A stretch of DNA of 64,000 bases from Streptomyces sp. MNU76 (GTDB taxonomy: Bacteria > Actinomycetota > Actinomycetes > Streptomycetales > Streptomycetaceae): the NCBI RefSeq assembly GCF_020982545.1, contig NZ_JAJKLK010000031.1, positions 1 through 64,000 of the forward strand. Reading direction: 5' to 3'. Made by a program: the position numbers and the translations under genes. Positions within the stretch are counted from its first letter, which is position 1. Each line of letters begins with the position of its first letter. Below, in pieces: positions 63,027 through 64,000 of the stretch. The notes under the pieces were generated by a model. That model was not told the DNA's origin and made no database searches. It was given only the letters and a program-made list of their open reading frames with translations.

Positions 63027-64000
63027 ATGGCGAAGGCATATCTGGTGGGCAGCGGCATCGCGGGGCTGGCCGCGGCGGCGTTCCTGATCCGTGACGGCGG
63101 CTTCGACGGGCGGACATCCACCTCTTCGAGGAGCAGGAGCGGATCGGCGGCAGTCTGGACGCGGGCGGAACCCCAGAGACCGGCTACTCCATGCGCGGCG
63201 GCCGGATGTTCGAGCCCGAGTTCCGCTGCACCTACGACCTGCTGTCCGCCATCCCCTCCCTCGACGATCCGTCGATGTCGGTCACGCAGGAGATCCTCGC
63301 CGGGCACGAGACGTTCGCCTGGGACGACATCGCTCGCCTCGTCGACGGGGACGGGAAGATCGTCGACGTGACCTCGATGGGGTTCTCCGAGCGCGACCGG
63401 CTGGACCTGATGCGGTGCCTGGCCACGCCCGAGGGGCGGTTGGACGGCAAGCGCATCACCGACTGCTTCACGGACCACTTCTTCACCACGAACTTCTGGT
63501 ACCTGTGGTGCACCACGTTCGCCTTCCAGCCCTGGCACAGCGCGATCGAGTTCCGCCGCTACCTCAAGCGGTTCATCCACCTGTTCCCCAAGTTCACCAC
63601 CATGTCCGGGATCCATCGCACCCGCTACAACCAGTACGACTCCATCGTCCGCCCGCTGCGGGCCTGGCTGGCCGAGCGGGGCGTGACCATCCACCCCGGC
63701 TGCCGGGTACGGGACCTCGTGTTCGCGCCGGGGCCGCGTACGACGGTCGAGCGGATCCTGCTGTTCCGAGACGGGCACGACGACACGATCCAGGTCACCC
63801 CCGAGGACCTCGTCCTGGTCACCAACGGCTCGATGACGGACGCCTCCTGCCTCGGCTCCCACACCGAGGCACCCGACCCCCGCGGCGCACGCCGCTCCGA
63901 CGCCTGGCTGCTGTGGCACCGCCTGTCCCGGGGCAGGGACGACTTCGGCGACCCCGACGTCTTCGACAAGAACATCCCGGAATCCAGGTGGGAGTCCTTC
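63027..64000 (+). pseudogene. Oleate hydratase family protein, frameshifted and cut by the window end
   Basis: MAKAYLVGSGIAGLAAAAFL opens an FAD-binding fold. In GACGGGCGGAC (about 63106-63114) one G seems missing. The remaining frame reads IHLFEEQERIGGSLDAGG, RGGRMFEPEFRCTYDLL, TTNFWYLWCTTFAFQPWHSA and so on without stops to the last base, which is oleate hydratase (myosin-cross-reactive antigen family). It would hydrate unsaturated fatty acids. The 3' part lies beyond the window. The lesion may be real or a sequencing error. Confidence 0.8.

Overview
The window is a high-GC actinobacterial chromosome segment, almost certainly Streptomyces. It opens with the 3' end of a 23S rRNA gene and a 5S rRNA gene. 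It continues with the actinobacterial block CDP-alcohol phosphatidyltransferase - DUF881 - small basic protein - DUF881 - FHA (GarA/OdhI type) - MerR (FtsR type) - bifunctional nuclease - MerR - dinB - gcvP, whose order mirrors the pgsA2/garA/gcvB neighbourhood of mycobacteria. Starts are often GTG and adjacent genes often overlap as GTGA. No tRNA, CRISPR array, insertion sequence or phage gene was seen.

0.9-15 kb: envelope/sugar-nucleotide genes, the garA-ftsR block, DNA polymerase IV and the glycine cleavage P-protein behind a tandem glycine riboswitch. 15-32 kb: ordinary Streptomyces chromosome with small regulators beside their target genes (PadR, MocR, LysR), two EamA transporters, PhzF, SDR, metallophosphoesterase, pyridoxamine-phosphate-oxidase-fold (PPOX) proteins, a glutamate-cysteine-ligase-like enzyme and a Tat-exported Rieske lipoprotein.

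32-64 kb is an accessory island for oxygen limitation. Apparently intact genes encode pyruvate formate-lyase and its activase, bifunctional AdhE, a D-lactate-dehydrogenase-like enzyme, GAPDH, pyruvate phosphate dikinase, a ribosome-hibernation factor, a CBS/BON protein, a PPOX protein, cytochrome bd oxidase with a fused CydDC exporter, and a DevR/DosR-like response regulator and DevS-like GAF kinase 12 kb apart. A palindrome, GGGCCG-NN-CGGCCC, with the layout of the mycobacterial DevR/DosR box, occurs seven times in the intergenic DNA of this half, commonly about 100 bp upstream of a start codon. The likely model is: the kinase senses oxygen or redox state, the regulator binds the boxes, and the cell shifts to fermentation, high-affinity respiration and ribosome silencing.

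The same island is heavily decayed. I find remnants or frameshifted copies of narG, narH, arginine deiminase, ornithine carbamoyltransferase, carbamate kinase, phosphoketolase, a HipA-like kinase, an Acg-type nitroreductase, two universal stress proteins, a PPOX protein, an F420-dependent NADP reductase, possibly a PPK2, an Rv1733c-family protein and oleate hydratase. Nitrate respiration and the arginine deiminase pathway look lost while mixed-acid fermentation and bd respiration are kept. Several lesions are single-base indels in G/C runs and could be sequencing errors; the large internal deletions cannot be explained that way.
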